A stretch of DNA of 64,000 bases from Streptomyces radiopugnans (GCF_900110735.1 NZ_FOET01000001.1:124001-188000), one strand, 5' to 3'. Shown: positions 1 to 8,766, numbered from the stretch's first letter. Numbers and translations: made by a program. Notes: generated by a model not told the origin, from the letters alone.

Positions 1-427
1 GCACCACGGTGACCCTGGCCCACACCGAGCGGCCGTCCCCGTGCTTGAGGCGGCGGGTGCAGCTCATGGAGTCGCTGCGCCCCTCCAGCACGGCCTGGCA
101 CTCGTCACGGGCCCGGTCGTCGATGCCGAGTCCGGTCAGGGCGGCGACGGGGGTGCCGGCGAGCTCGGCGGCGGGGGAGCCCAGAAGCTGGCCGAGCGCG
201 TGGTTGGCGGCCAGGACGCGCCCCTCGCCGTCGATCAACGCCATCGCGAGGCCGGCGGCCTCGAAGGCGGTGCGGTAGTCCGCCGGGCCGAGGGGAGGGC
301 CGGAGGGGGGGCCGGGGGAGGCGGACGCCCGGAAGCCCGCGGAATCGTCACTCTCGGTCACGGCGGGGGTCGTCGTGCCCGGACTGTCACCCGGTTTCCT
401 GCCCGGTCCGTCGAGTGGTCCATTCAC
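1..427 (-). CDS. PAS-domain protein, N-terminal part (cut by window edge)
   Basis: Only the first 142 residues are inside the window. The frame opens at a GTG (427) preceded by GGGAG eight bases upstream; a second in-frame GTG lies at 361. After a Pro/Gly-rich start it reads as a PAS fold: AFEAAGLAMALIDGEGRVLAA, then a helix ending in an AELAGTPVAAL-type segment, then a strand with RRLKHGDGRSVWARVTVV. PAS domains of this kind sense ligands or mediate dimerisation. In Streptomyces they usually sit in front of a GAF, SpoIIE phosphatase or kinase module, but the output domain lies outside the window, so the function is open. Confidence 0.75.
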   Translation of the reverse strand, partial: MNGPLDGPGRKPGDSPGTTTPAVTESDDSAGFRASASPGPPSGPPLGPADYRTAFEAAGLAMALIDGEGRVLAANHALGQLLGSPAAELAGTPVAALTGLGIDDRARDECQAVLEGRSDSMSCTRRLKHGDGRSVWARVTVV

Positions 428-794
428 CGATCGCTCCCGCGGGGGACTCGTCTCGTGTAGGTGGCCCGGGCGGCGGGCCGGTGGTCGTCGTGGGGGTGTC
501 CGCCCTGGAAATGTGCCGATCATAGAGGCTTATCGGGCGGCCGAGCCAGTGTCGCGCGGAGTGTTCCGGATCCGTGCGGCGGACTCCTGGGACGCATTTT
601 CGAGCGGCTGATCGTTCCTGCGCGGCAACTTCCCGCAGGCGACCGATGATGACCGATTGTTACGTACGGTGATCCTGTGGGGTCTCACTCGTACGGCTTA
701 GCGGAACGGGGCACGCGGGCACAGGAAGGCACACAGTGGGTGCCGTGCCCCTCCCCGGGGGCACCGTGCCCCGACACCACCGCGGGAGGACGAT
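428..794. other. Intergenic region between divergent genes
   Basis: 367 bases without a supportable gene. Base composition is a little less GC-rich around 495-700 than in the flanking genes, as expected for a divergent promoter region. TTGTTACGTACGGT near 658 contains a TACGGT that could act as a -10 element for the protease gene, but I cannot pair it with a clear -35. Confidence 0.4.
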
Positions 795-2117
795 GTGCGG
801 CTTACGCGCAGGGCCGAGTGGACCGGAGGGGGGCGGAACGAGCCCGTGTTCCGGCCGGGCGGCTCCTGGCCGGGCCCCCGGTCCCGCAGGACCGGGGCGG
901 TGCTCACGGCGTTCTCCGCACTGGTCGGCACCAGCCTGGTCACCGGACCGGTCGCCGTCGCGGCCGGCGCCGACTCCTGCGCCCTGGAACGCACCGCACT
1001 CCACCACTCCGAGGGCCTGGACACCTGGAACCCGGCCTACCCCCGGCCCCTGGGAGAGCTCGACGCGCTGATGGTCTTCCTGTCCTTCCCCGAGGTCCGG
1101 CCCGCCACCTCGCCCCGCGCTCTGGCCGCCGACTACTTCCCCGACACCTCGGACTTCTTCGAGCGCGCCTCCTACGGAGCGTTCGAGCTGCGCCCGCGCG
1201 TGACCCCCCGCTGGTTCGAGATGGCCGCCGACTCGCGGGCGTACGGGATACAGCGCGACTGGGAGCCGGACCTGCGCGGCGCCTACCTCCACGACGCCGT
1301 CGCCGCGGCCGACCCGCACGTGGACTTCGGCGACTACGACATCGTCTACCTCGTCGCCGACCCCGACGCGCCGGGCGTGAACTCCGACGCCACCAAGGTC
1401 GTCAACCTCGAGGAGCCGATCACCGCGGACGGCGTCGAGCTGCACCGGGTCGTGACGGTCTTCGAGAAGAACCCGCCGGACCGCAACGTCCTCGCCCACG
1501 AGACCCTGCACGTCTTCGACCTGCCCGACCTCTACCACCAGCCCGAGGACGGCGACGGCGACTGGGACACCCACGTCGGCGACTGGGACATCATGGGCAG
1601 CCAGTTCGGGCTCTCCCCGGATCCCTTCGGCTGGCACAAGTGGAAGCTGGGCTGGCTGGACGGCGGCCGGGTCGACTGCCGGGCCGAGGCCGGCACCAGC
1701 CGGCACACCCTGCGGGCGGTCAGCGCGCCGGGCGGCGGCGGGCCGGGCGGTTCCGACACCCGGCTGATCGCGGTCCGCACGGGGCGCGGCGAGGTGCTGG
1801 CGGTCGAGGCGAGGGAGCCCCGCGGCAACGACGTCACCTCCTGCACCAGCGGCGTACTGGTCTACCGGGTGCGCAGCGACGTCCCCTCGGCGCAGGGGCC
1901 CGTCAAGGTGGTCGACGGCCACCCCGGCACCGGGGCGTGCGACCGCGTCTCGGTGTACCCACCGCTGGCCGACGCGCCGCTGGGCCCGGGGGAGGCCGTG
2001 GACGTGGACGTGGACACGGGCACGGTGCGTGTGGAGGTCGTGGACCGCACCGAGCGGGGCTGGCGGGTGGAGGTCACCGTGCGCGGAGTGCCGGGCCCCG
2101 GCCCCGGGGCGGTGTGA
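795..2117 (+). CDS. Secreted M6-like zinc metalloprotease
   Basis: 440 residues, starting at GTG with GGGAGGA four bases upstream. An arginine-rich N-terminus (RSRR) precedes a hydrophobic stretch and an Ala-rich cleavage region near residues 54-58, so it looks exported. The zinc site reads HETLHVFDLPDLY at 235-247: H235, E236 (general base) and H239 form HExxH, and D245 sits where M6 enzymes have their third ligand (HExxHxxGxxD). The usual Gly is Asp242. A Met-turn-like GDWDIMGSQFG follows, and the tail is a beta-rich C-terminal domain, as in the immune inhibitor A family. A long inverted repeat follows the stop. The substrate cannot be read from the sequence. Confidence 0.85.
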   Translation: MRLTRRAEWTGGGRNEPVFRPGGSWPGPRSRRTGAVLTAFSALVGTSLVTGPVAVAAGADSCALERTALHHSEGLDTWNPAYPRPLGELDALMVFLSFPEVRPATSPRALAADYFPDTSDFFERASYGAFELRPRVTPRWFEMAADSRAYGIQRDWEPDLRGAYLHDAVAAADPHVDFGDYDIVYLVADPDAPGVNSDATKVVNLEEPITADGVELHRVVTVFEKNPPDRNVLAHETLHVFDLPDLYHQPEDGDGDWDTHVGDWDIMGSQFGLSPDPFGWHKWKLGWLDGGRVDCRAEAGTSRHTLRAVSAPGGGGPGGSDTRLIAVRTGRGEVLAVEAREPRGNDVTSCTSGVLVYRVRSDVPSAQGPVKVVDGHPGTGACDRVSVYPPLADAPLGPGEAVDVDVDTGTVRVEVVDRTERGWRVEVTVRGVPGPGPGAV

Positions 2118-2120
2118 GCG

Positions 2121-2196
2121 GGCCCCGGGATCCCGCCGTCCGGGCCCGGGGCCCTGGCCCTCGCCCTGGCGGCCCGGACGGCGGGACCCCGGGGCC
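2121..2196. terminator. Long inverted repeat, terminator of the metalloprotease gene
   Basis: Arms at 2121-2145 and 2172-2196 pair over 24 of 25 positions (the odd pair is A opposite C) around a 26-base spacer. No U-tract follows, which is normal for Streptomyces terminators. Confidence 0.8.
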
Positions 2197-2220
2197 GGAG
2201 GCCGGTACGCGAGTGCAACG

Positions 2221-2254
2221 CCGGAAGGCCCCCGCTTCCGCGGAGGCCTTCCGG
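2221..2254. terminator. Hairpin between metalloprotease and tRNA-Lys
   Basis: CCGGAAGGCC at 2221-2230 pairs perfectly with GGCCTTCCGG at 2245-2254. It lies just downstream of the reverse-strand tRNA-Lys and probably ends that transcript. Confidence 0.7.
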
Positions 2255-2261
2255 TTGTCTG

Positions 2262-2335
2262 TACGCCGCCAGGGACTCGAACCCCGGACCCGCTGATTAA
2301 GAGTCAGCTGCTCTAACCAACTGAGCTAGCGGCGC
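2262..2335 (-). tRNA. tRNA-Lys (anticodon CTT)
   Basis: The reverse strand folds as a full cloverleaf. The acceptor stem GCGCCGC pairs with GCGGCGT (one G-U pair). The D arm is GCTC..GAGC, the anticodon stem is CTGA/TCAG with loop CTCTTAA (anticodon CTT), and the T arm is CGGGG-TTCGAGT-CCCTG with A as discriminator. CCA is not encoded. The 5' end overlaps the last ten bases of the upstream reverse-strand coding sequence. Confidence 0.95.
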
Positions 2336-2982
2336 CTGTTGACGTGGTAAACCTTAGCACCCTGGTCCGAGGGAGCGGAAATCGGTTGATCACGGCCGCC
2401 GGCGAGCCCCCGGCCGCCCTCGCGGACGGCCCGCACGCAGGCCCACAGCAGCGCCTCGGCGCCCGGCAGCCAGGGCTTGCGGACGTCCGGGGCGACCAGC
2501 CAGCGGGTGGTGGGCGGGCAGCCCTCGCCGGGCACCGGCGGAGGGATGGTCACGGCGTCGCCGAGGCCGTAGCACAGGAGCGGGGGGATCGTTTCCGCGG
2601 CGCCGTCCGTACCGTCCGCGCCGTCCGTGCGGCCGTCGGTCCCGGTCCCGCCGGCACCCGCCGGGGCGGACGAGCCCCGCCACTCCCGCCAGCGCAGCAG
2701 GGCCGGCAGCCGCTGGGCGGTGCCGGGCTCGGCGAACAGGAGCATCCGGCCCGCGTGGAGCGCCACCGGGCCGGTGCCCGGCCCGGAGGTCCACAGCCGG
2801 TCCAGCATCCGGCGGCCGAACAGCGTGCCGACGCTGACCACGTCGAAGGCGGTGCCGCAGGGCAGGGTGCTCGGGGCGCCGGGGCGCACCGCCCACAGGG
2901 CGTGGACGCTGCGCGGGAAGGCGCTCGAGGAGGCGAGCCACTCGGCTCCGGCAGGGGTCACATAGGCGGCGGGATCACTCAT
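2326..2982 (-). CDS. Conserved actinobacterial protein, possibly primase/polymerase-like
   Basis: 218 residues from ATG at 2982 (GGGGG just upstream), ending in a TAG that lies inside the acceptor/D-arm side of tRNA-Lys. Readable segments include PRSVHALWAVRPGAPSTLPC, FDVVSVGTLFGRRMLDRLW, GPVALHAGRMLLFAEPGTAQ and RWLVAPDVRKPWLPG. The pattern matches a family often annotated in Streptomyces as bifunctional DNA primase/polymerase-like, but I see no metal-binding catalytic motif, so the enzymatic role is doubtful. A low-complexity Gly/Thr/Asp insert near residues 110-130 is probably a linker. An upstream in-frame ATG at 3114 has no ribosome-binding site. Confidence 0.7.
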   Translation of the reverse strand: MSDPAAYVTPAGAEWLASSSAFPRSVHALWAVRPGAPSTLPCGTAFDVVSVGTLFGRRMLDRLWTSGPGTGPVALHAGRMLLFAEPGTAQRLPALLRWREWRGSSAPAGAGGTGTDGRTDGADGTDGAAETIPPLLCYGLGDAVTIPPPVPGEGCPPTTRWLVAPDVRKPWLPGAEALLWACVRAVREGGRGLAGGRDQPISAPSDQGAKVYHVNRRR

Positions 2983-3177
2983 GCCCCCAACATCTACCGG
3001 CAACCTGTGTACCGTCCCTGGAAATCCGCGAAAACGGGACGCGGCGCGGCGGCGTCGGGTATCTTCCGCACCCGCATATGCCCCGGGCGTAGCCGTGGCC
3101 GCTGCCGTCACCACCTCCGTGGTTCACCGCACCCCGGCCGTCCCGCGCCCGCCACCCCGCGCGTCACCCCCGCGCCG

Positions 3178-3540
3178 TCACTCCGGGGTGCGGTCCCGCA
3201 TCAGCTCGCGGCCGAACTCGATCATCTTGCGGGCGTAGTCGGCCGTCCACTCGGCCCGCTCGGCGATCGCCTCGTCCGGCAGCCGGTCGAAGCGCCTGGG
3301 GTCGGCGAGCTGCGCCGCCGCCACGGCCTGGAACTCCATGGCCCGGTCCGCCGCCGCGCGGAAGGCCAGCGCCAGTTCGGTGGCGCGGCCCAGCAGCTCG
3401 CGCGGATCCTCGATGGACTCCAGGTCGAAGAAGTGCTCGGGGTCCGCGGCGGCGTCCGGCGGCTCGAAGAGCAGCGGTGCGGGGCGCCGATGGCGCGGCT
3501 CACCGCCGCGCCGTTCCGGAGCCGGGTTCGGCTCGGGCAT
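3178..3540 (-). CDS. Small conserved hypothetical protein
   Basis: 120 residues from ATG at 3540 with GGAGG seven bases upstream; this beats the longer in-frame start at 3582, which has no such site. A proline/arginine-rich head leads into two helical stretches rich in Ala and Glu (ELLGRATELALAFRAAADRA; ERAEWTADYARKMIEFGREL). No membrane segment, signal or catalytic motif is visible. It looks like a soluble helical protein of the Streptomyces core; I do not recognise its function. Confidence 0.65.
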   Translation of the reverse strand: MPEPNPAPERRGGEPRHRRPAPLLFEPPDAAADPEHFFDLESIEDPRELLGRATELALAFRAAADRAMEFQAVAAAQLADPRRFDRLPDEAIAERAEWTADYARKMIEFGRELMRDRTPE

Positions 3541-3645
3541 GGAGATACCTCCGTCGGTCGTGGGCAGCGTTCCATTGTCCACCCTCGTGCCCGCCCGGCG
3601 CGGGTCCGAGCGACCGGCCCCTCCCGGCCGCCCCGTGCGGGGCGC

Positions 3646-5091
3646 TCACCAGGGCACGGTGTGCTCCGCCAGATGGGCCAGGACCGCGTGGTTGGCCTCC
3701 CAGCCGTCCGGGAACTTGACCGTGACGCCGAGCTGGACCGGCTCGGCGGAGGGGTACTCGTCCAGCAGCTCGGGGACGCCCGCCCGGCACACCACCACAC
3801 AGGCGTGCCGGTGGCGCGAGGCCAGCACGCACAGCCGCCCCGTCTCCAGGTGGAAGGCCGTGGCGTCCGGGCGGCCCGAGAGCGGATGGAGCACCACCGT
3901 CACGTCGAACTCCCGGCCCTGGAGCCGGTTGGCGGTGTCCACCGCGACATCCGTCACACCCAGGGAGGCCAGCGCCGCGCGGACGGCCGCCGCCTGGTCG
4001 CGGTGGGCGGTGCCCACCGCGATCCTCTCCGCCGTCACCGGGGAGGGCTCCCCGGAGCGCTCGCCGAACGCCTCGCCGCCTCGCTCCAGCAGCCGCCGTA
4101 CCACCGCCGCCACGGCCGCGACCGCCTCCGGGTCGGTACGCGGGGTGTGGCGGGCGGGCAGCTCCAGCAGCCCCCATCCGGAACCGGCCGCCTCGTCCAG
4201 CACCCGGTCCACGCGGGAGCCGTCGGAGGGCACCGTGAACTCCAGGCGCCGCTCGCCCGGCCCGGTGCCGCTGCGGAACGGGGTGTAGGGGTAGAAAGCC
4301 CTCGACACCAGCGGCGCGGCCGAGGCGGGCAGCCGCCAGGAGACCGGCAGCCGGTGCACGGGAAGGCCCGGGTTGTGCGCCAGCAGCGTGGCCACGGCGC
4401 TGGCCGACGGGTCGTACGACAGCCCCGCCCACTGCTCGGCGCCGACCTGGCTGAACGGGTCGAGCTGGCCGGGATCGCCCACGAACAGCGCCCGCTCGAA
4501 GAGCCCGGCCACCGACAGCAGCGCGTCGGAGCGCATCTGGTACGCCTCGTCCACGATGGCCTGCTCCCACGGCCCGGCGCCCCTGACGTGGGCCCACTTG
4601 GCGGCGGTGGAGACCACCACGTCCAGCCCGGCCAGATCCGCGGCCTTCGACGACTTCACCACCGACGGGTGGCGGTCCAGCACCGGGGAGTAAGGCTGCG
4701 CCTCGCTGCTGTGCAGCCGGCCCACCGGCAGTTCCGGTTCGGCGGTCGCCAGCCGGTCCACGAGGTCGTCGACCTGGGCGTTGGTCTGGGCGACGATCAT
4801 CAGCGGGCGGCCCGCGGCGGCCAGCTCCCGGGCGGCGCTCACCACCAGCGTGGTCTTGCCGGCGCCGGGCGGCGAGTCCACGACCACACCGCGGTGGGCG
4901 CCCGAGAGGACGTCGCGCAGGATCGCGCCGGTCGCCGCGGCGGCGGCCGCACCCGGGTCGGGCGCGGCACCGGTCCCGGACCCGGCTCCGGATCGGGCTT
5001 CTGTTCCGGCTCGGGCTTCTGTTCCGGCTCGGGCTTCGGTTCCGTCGAGGGACGCGGTGCCGGCGGGGGCGCCGGCCGGGGTGCCGCTCAC
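3646..5091 (-). CDS. SF1/Upf1-like AAA helicase
   Basis: 481 residues. Start is GTG at 5091, overlapping the upstream stop in GTGA with GGAGG eight bases before. After a repetitive Ala/Gly/Thr head, the Walker A motif reads SPPGAGKTT, then AQTNAQVDDL (motif Ia region), IVDEAYQM (Walker B/motif II, DEAY), VGDPGQLDPF (motif III), and near the C-terminus TANRLQGREFDVTVV (motif V) and LASRHRHACVVV (motif VI). This is the layout of an Upf1/Dna2-like superfamily 1 helicase, an ATP-driven DNA or RNA translocase. It is the last gene of a tightly overlapping three-gene operon with an Fe-S nuclease, so nuclease and helicase probably act together in repair or defence (inference). Confidence 0.85.
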   Translation of the reverse strand: MSGTPAGAPAGTASLDGTEARAGTEARAGTEARSGAGSGTGAAPDPGAAAAAATGAILRDVLSGAHRGVVVDSPPGAGKTTLVVSAARELAAAGRPLMIVAQTNAQVDDLVDRLATAEPELPVGRLHSSEAQPYSPVLDRHPSVVKSSKAADLAGLDVVVSTAAKWAHVRGAGPWEQAIVDEAYQMRSDALLSVAGLFERALFVGDPGQLDPFSQVGAEQWAGLSYDPSASAVATLLAHNPGLPVHRLPVSWRLPASAAPLVSRAFYPYTPFRSGTGPGERRLEFTVPSDGSRVDRVLDEAAGSGWGLLELPARHTPRTDPEAVAAVAAVVRRLLERGGEAFGERSGEPSPVTAERIAVGTAHRDQAAAVRAALASLGVTDVAVDTANRLQGREFDVTVVLHPLSGRPDATAFHLETGRLCVLASRHRHACVVVCRAGVPELLDEYPSAEPVQLGVTVKFPDGWEANHAVLAHLAEHTVPW

Positions 5092-6623
5092 AGCAGGTCC
5101 TCCGGTGTCACGGGGTCGGGCGCGTCCAGGGCGTCGGGGTCGGGCGGGCCGCCGTGCGTCCACGGCGTCTCCTCCGGGTCCGGCAGGTCCGGCCCGCCGC
5201 GCGGCGCGTGCTCGAACAGCGTCCAGCACACCGTCTCGCCCTTCTCCGGCACCGAGCCGGCCTCGGGCTCCCTGCCGCGGCCCATGCCGCCGGTCAGCCG
5301 TACCGTCAGCAGCCCCGGCGCGGGGGATCCGGCGAACGTCCCCGGCTGCGGCTTCCCGCTCTCCAGGGCCCGGTGCAGCCGCTCGCCCCCCTCCAGGTGC
5401 GGCCGGTCGGCGGTGCGGACGGTGACCAGCGGGCGCGGCATCGGGCGCTTCCCCGACGAGTACGCCATCTCCACCTCGATCACCTCGCCCTCGAACGCCT
5501 CCCCGGCCATCCGCCGCTCCGCCATCACCAGCGGGTCGTCCAGCGCCTCCTGGGCGGCCAGCTCCGCCTGGGCCGTCTCCCGGGCGGCGAGCTTGCGGGC
5601 CGCCGTCACCGCGTCGTCGCGCCTGGGCTGCGGCGGCTCTCCGGCGCGCACCCGGTCGCGGTGGGCGGTGTAGGACCAGCGGTCCCGCTTCCAGCGGTCC
5701 GCGACGTGCGCGCCCGGCGGCAGCGCGCGCAGCAGGTCCAGGCCCTGCCACACCGCGTCCCAGGTGGGCCGCAGCTGGGACGCGACCAGTTCGCGGATCT
5801 CCGCCTCGGCACCGGGCAGCCCCGCGTCGTACCGCGCGACGGCCGGAGCCAGCCTGCGGTTGTCGAAGGCCGGATCGGTGGCCGGGCCTGCGGGCGGGGT
5901 CAGCAGCAGTCCGTCGCGGTCGCGGGCCAGCTCGGCGCGGAGGGCGGCCTCCGCGCCCGACTCGCCGTCCCCGGCGGTGATCCAGGCCAGCAGGGCACCC
6001 AGGTGCTGGTCCTCCAGACGGCTCTGGCCCGTGGCCCAGTGGCGGCCCAGCACTTCGGTGACGGCCAGCAGCAGCGAGGAGCCCGGCACCCGGGCCCGCT
6101 CCCCGTAGTGCGTCAGCCACCGCCCCAGCAGCGGCAGCCGGGGCGGGGCGGGGTGGGCGGCCTCCGGGTCCTCCTCGGCGGTGCGGCGGAAGCGCATGGA
6201 CCGGCCCAGCAGCCGTACGTGGTCGACGCCCGCGGCGCTGGGCACGACGAGCTGCGGCGCGTCCGCGCACAGCTCGACCTCGACCTTCGCCTTCCTCCCC
6301 GTCTCCGGGTCGGTCTCGGAGCGCTCCACGAGCTCCACCTCGTCCTGCGCGGACTCCAGATGGGGCAGTACGGCGTCGGCCAGTTCGGCGAGGAAGGCGA
6401 AGCGCAGCGTGCGGTCGCGCGGCTGGGGCACGACCAGCAGACGCGGCGCGTCCCGGTCCGTCCCCACCATCGCGCCCAGCGGGGCGCCGGCCTCGCCGGC
6501 GGTGGTCAGCGGCACCAGGACCAGGGGCCGCTCGGCCAGGTGCCGGTGACGGACCGTCGCCACGGGCTGTGCCCGGCCCGTGGCGGCGGCCTCGATCCGG
6601 GCCAGGGTGGTCACCAGCGACAT
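5088..6623 (-). CDS. Large protein of unknown function between nuclease and helicase genes
   Basis: 511 residues; ATG at 6623 shares one base with the stop of the upstream nuclease gene (TGATG), and its own stop overlaps the helicase start. It has no signal peptide or membrane helix. Readable parts include an N-terminal ATGRAQPVATVRHRHLAERP, an acidic strand region, LLGRWLTHYGERARVPGSSL, and an Arg/Ala-rich helical middle (RDDAVTAARKLAARETAQAE). I do not recognise a family and see no Walker or nuclease motif. Its conserved position by translational coupling suggests a structural or substrate-recognition subunit of a nuclease-helicase complex (inference). Confidence 0.75.
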   Translation of the reverse strand: MSLVTTLARIEAAATGRAQPVATVRHRHLAERPLVLVPLTTAGEAGAPLGAMVGTDRDAPRLLVVPQPRDRTLRFAFLAELADAVLPHLESAQDEVELVERSETDPETGRKAKVEVELCADAPQLVVPSAAGVDHVRLLGRSMRFRRTAEEDPEAAHPAPPRLPLLGRWLTHYGERARVPGSSLLLAVTEVLGRHWATGQSRLEDQHLGALLAWITAGDGESGAEAALRAELARDRDGLLLTPPAGPATDPAFDNRRLAPAVARYDAGLPGAEAEIRELVASQLRPTWDAVWQGLDLLRALPPGAHVADRWKRDRWSYTAHRDRVRAGEPPQPRRDDAVTAARKLAARETAQAELAAQEALDDPLVMAERRMAGEAFEGEVIEVEMAYSSGKRPMPRPLVTVRTADRPHLEGGERLHRALESGKPQPGTFAGSPAPGLLTVRLTGGMGRGREPEAGSVPEKGETVCWTLFEHAPRGGPDLPDPEETPWTHGGPPDPDALDAPDPVTPEDLL

Positions 6624-7768
6624 CAGGACCTCCCCGCGGCCGCGAGGGCCTCGGCCCGCAGCCGGGCCGCGCGGCGCAGCGCGGCGGCGGCCGGGTTCAC
6701 GGCGGCCTCTTCCGGGGGGCCGTCCGCGGTATCGCGCGCCTCGTCGCGGGCGGCCGCCAGGACCGCTCCGACCGTGGCCAGTCCGCCCAGCTCCCCGCGG
6801 ACCTCGCGGCCCAGCACCTCCACCGCGCCCCCGCACCGGGCCCGGTCGCGGCAGTGGAAGGCCAGTTCGCAGGTGGACAGGCACTGCGGCGCGTAGGCGG
6901 CCGGAACCGACTCGACGGAACCGGCCAGTTCGGCGGGCGGGCGCGCCGGGTCGAAGGTGGCGCCCTCGGGCAGCGCGGCGGCGATCTCCTCCAGCCGCGT
7001 CAGCCGGGCGAGCTGCCGCCGGGTGGTGGCGATCTGCCTGCGCAGGTCGACCGCCTCGGCGGTGGGCAGGTTGGAGAAGTCCTTCGGGCAGACCAGCAGC
7101 GCACGCTCGTCCACCCGGCCGCCGAGCGCCTTCAGCGCCAGCGCGTAGACGGCCGCCTGCCGGGCCGCGGCGCCGACCTTGGCCGGATCGGCCGAACCGT
7201 CCAGGATCGGGAAGGACTTGATCTCCACCACCGTCCAGCGCCCGTCCGGGTGGACCGCCACCGCGTCGGGCTCCAGGTGGACGGGGGATCCGGCCACCTC
7301 CAGCCGCACCATCGGGTGGTCCAGCAGCGTCCAGCCGCCGTCGGCCGTCGCCCGCTCCAGCGCCTGCCGGGTGCGCTCCGCGCGCCCGGCGGGGCCGGGC
7401 GCCGACAGGTCGGGCACGGACACCCCGCCCGGTTCGGGGGCCGGGCTGTCCGCCGCGGCGGTGCGCGCGTGGACCAGGCGCATCAGTTCGGCGCCGCCGT
7501 CCCCCTTCACCCGCGCCTCGAAGGAGTGGCCGCGGACGAACGCGAACTGCGACTGCCCGAAGGGCGCGGGGGAGCCCAGCGCCTCCGCCAGCGCGCCCTT
7601 GTCCACCCCGGCGCCGTCCAGCAGCGCCCGGCGGCGGCAGCCCGGGTTGGCGGCCAGCGCGGCGAGCGCCCGCGCGTCCATCGGCCGGGGCGCGACGTCG
7701 GCGCCGCGCAGCTCGGCGAGCCGCCGGCGCAGGGCTGTCGTCGGTTGGCTGTCGGAGTTGTGGCTCAC
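6623..7768 (-). CDS. RecB-like PD-(D/E)XK nuclease with probable Fe-S cluster
   Basis: 381 residues from GTG at 7768; the start lacks a strong ribosome-binding site. The nuclease core is readable: H81 in [10 protein letters not shown]168 (EPDAVAV), E182 and K184 (VVEIKSF), then Q204/Y208 ([10 protein letters not shown]), the motif order of RecB/Cas4/TM0106-type exonucleases. Four cysteines, C44 (NPGCRRR) and C296, C300, C306 (with C312 also close, [17 protein letters not shown]), match the split pattern that holds a 4Fe-4S cluster in Cas4, AddB and Dna2. It is the first gene of a three-gene operon ending in an SF1 helicase. A role in DNA end processing is likely; repair versus defence cannot be told from the sequence. 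Confidence 0.85.
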   Translation of the reverse strand: MSHNSDSQPTTALRRRLAELRGADVAPRPMDARALAALAANPGCRRRALLDGAGVDKGALAEALGSPAPFGQSQFAFVRGHSFEARVKGDGGAELMRLVHARTAAADSPAPEPGGVSVPDLSAPGPAGRAERTRQALERATADGGWTLLDHPMVRLEVAGSPVHLEPDAVAVHPDGRWTVVEIKSFPILDGSADPAKVGAAARQAAVYALALKALGGRVDERALLVCPKDFSNLPTAEAVDLRRQIATTRRQLARLTRLEEIAAALPEGATFDPARPPAELAGSVESVPAAYAPQCLSTCELAFHCRDRARCGGAVEVLGREVRGELGGLATVGAVLAAARDEARDTADGPPEEAAVNPAAAALRRAARLRAEALAAAGRS

Positions 7769-8135
7769 CCGCGGAAGTGTGACATCCGCCTGTGACACAG
7801 GTGGAGTTGAGGTCGCGCCGAACCGGTGGCGCGGACCGCCGCCCGGCGGCGTACGCGCCGTTGACCACGGCGGCCGGCGGCGGTTCGGCCCACCGCCGAA
7901 GCCGTGCGCGGGCGGTCGCGAAGGCCCCCCCGATTCCCGTGGCCGGCCGTACCGCACGACCCGCACGACCCGCACGACCCGCGCGGTCCGGACGGCCGTG
8001 CGGTACGGATGCGGGGAGGGGAGGGGAGGACGACACGAGGGGAGCGGCAGGGGGTCGAGCGGCGCGCGGACCTGGCGCGCGATGATGGCCGTGAGCCCGG
8101 CGGCGGCGCCGGGAGCCCCTTTCGAAAGGCATGGA
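7769..8135. repeat. Intergenic region with 9-bp tandem repeat inside a hairpin
   Basis: 367 bases between the divergent nuclease operon and phosphatase gene. CGCACGACC is repeated three times without error at 7953-7979, and these repeats sit in the loop of an 11-bp perfect inverted repeat (CCGTACCGCAC 7947-7957, GTGCGGTACGG 7998-8008). A purine-rich GGGGAGGGGAGGGGAGGA tract follows at 8012-8029. No gene is supportable here. Confidence 0.7.
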
Positions 8136-8744
8136 ATGGCAGCGCGCATCCTCGCGGTCCGGCACGGCCAGACCGCATGGTCCCGGTCCGGGCGGCACAC
8201 CGGCCGCACCGACGTCCCCCTGCTGGAGGAGGGACGCGGCATGGCGGAGGCGCTGGGGGAGCGGCTGCGCGGCGCACCCTGGGACGGGCTGCCGGACGCC
8301 GAGGTCCGCACCAGCCCGCTGTCGAGGGCCAGGGAGACCTGCGACCTGGCGGGTTTCGGGGACCGGGCCGCCGACTGGGACGCGCTGCTGGAGTGGGACT
8401 ACGGCGCGTACGAGGGGCTGACCCCGGCGGGCATCAAGGAGCGGGCGGGCCAGGACTGGCTCATCTGGCGCGACGGCGTGGTGGACGGCGAGCGCCTGGA
8501 GCAGGTCGCCGCCCGCGCCGACGAGGTGGTCGCCTGGGCGCGGTCGGCGGAGCGGGACGTGCTCGTCTTCGCGCACGGCCATCTGCTCAGGGTGCTGGGC
8601 GCGCGCTGGCTGGGCCTGGACCCGTCCTTCGCCGCGCGGCTGCGCCTGGACGCGGGAGCGCTGTCGGTGCTGGGCTGGGCGTACGGGGAGCCGGCCGTCG
8701 AGAGCTGGAACGACCGGGGCCACCTGGACCTGCCGGGGAGGTGA
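8136..8744 (+). CDS. Histidine phosphatase family protein
   Basis: 202 residues, ATG at 8136 with GAAAGG about seven bases upstream. The catalytic motif is RHGQTAWS near the N-terminus (the RHG phosphohistidine site), followed by the second arginine in [10 protein letters not shown], the acidic residue in WDYGAYEG and the second histidine in [11 protein letters not shown]. This is the complete active site of the phosphoglycerate mutase-like branch 1 family. It is cytoplasmic. Family members dephosphorylate small metabolites or sugar phosphates; the substrate is not evident. It converges on the NsdA-type regulator gene. Confidence 0.9.
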   Translation: MAARILAVRHGQTAWSRSGRHTGRTDVPLLEEGRGMAEALGERLRGAPWDGLPDAEVRTSPLSRARETCDLAGFGDRAADWDALLEWDYGAYEGLTPAGIKERAGQDWLIWRDGVVDGERLEQVAARADEVVAWARSAERDVLVFAHGHLLRVLGARWLGLDPSFAARLRLDAGALSVLGWAYGEPAVESWNDRGHLDLPGR

Positions 8745-8766
8745 GGCGGGCCCGATCGGGTCGCCG

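Noticed and set aside
7953..7979. CRISPR-like short repeats
   Set aside because: Contiguous 9-base repeats without spacers; not an array. No CRISPR was seen anywhere in the window.
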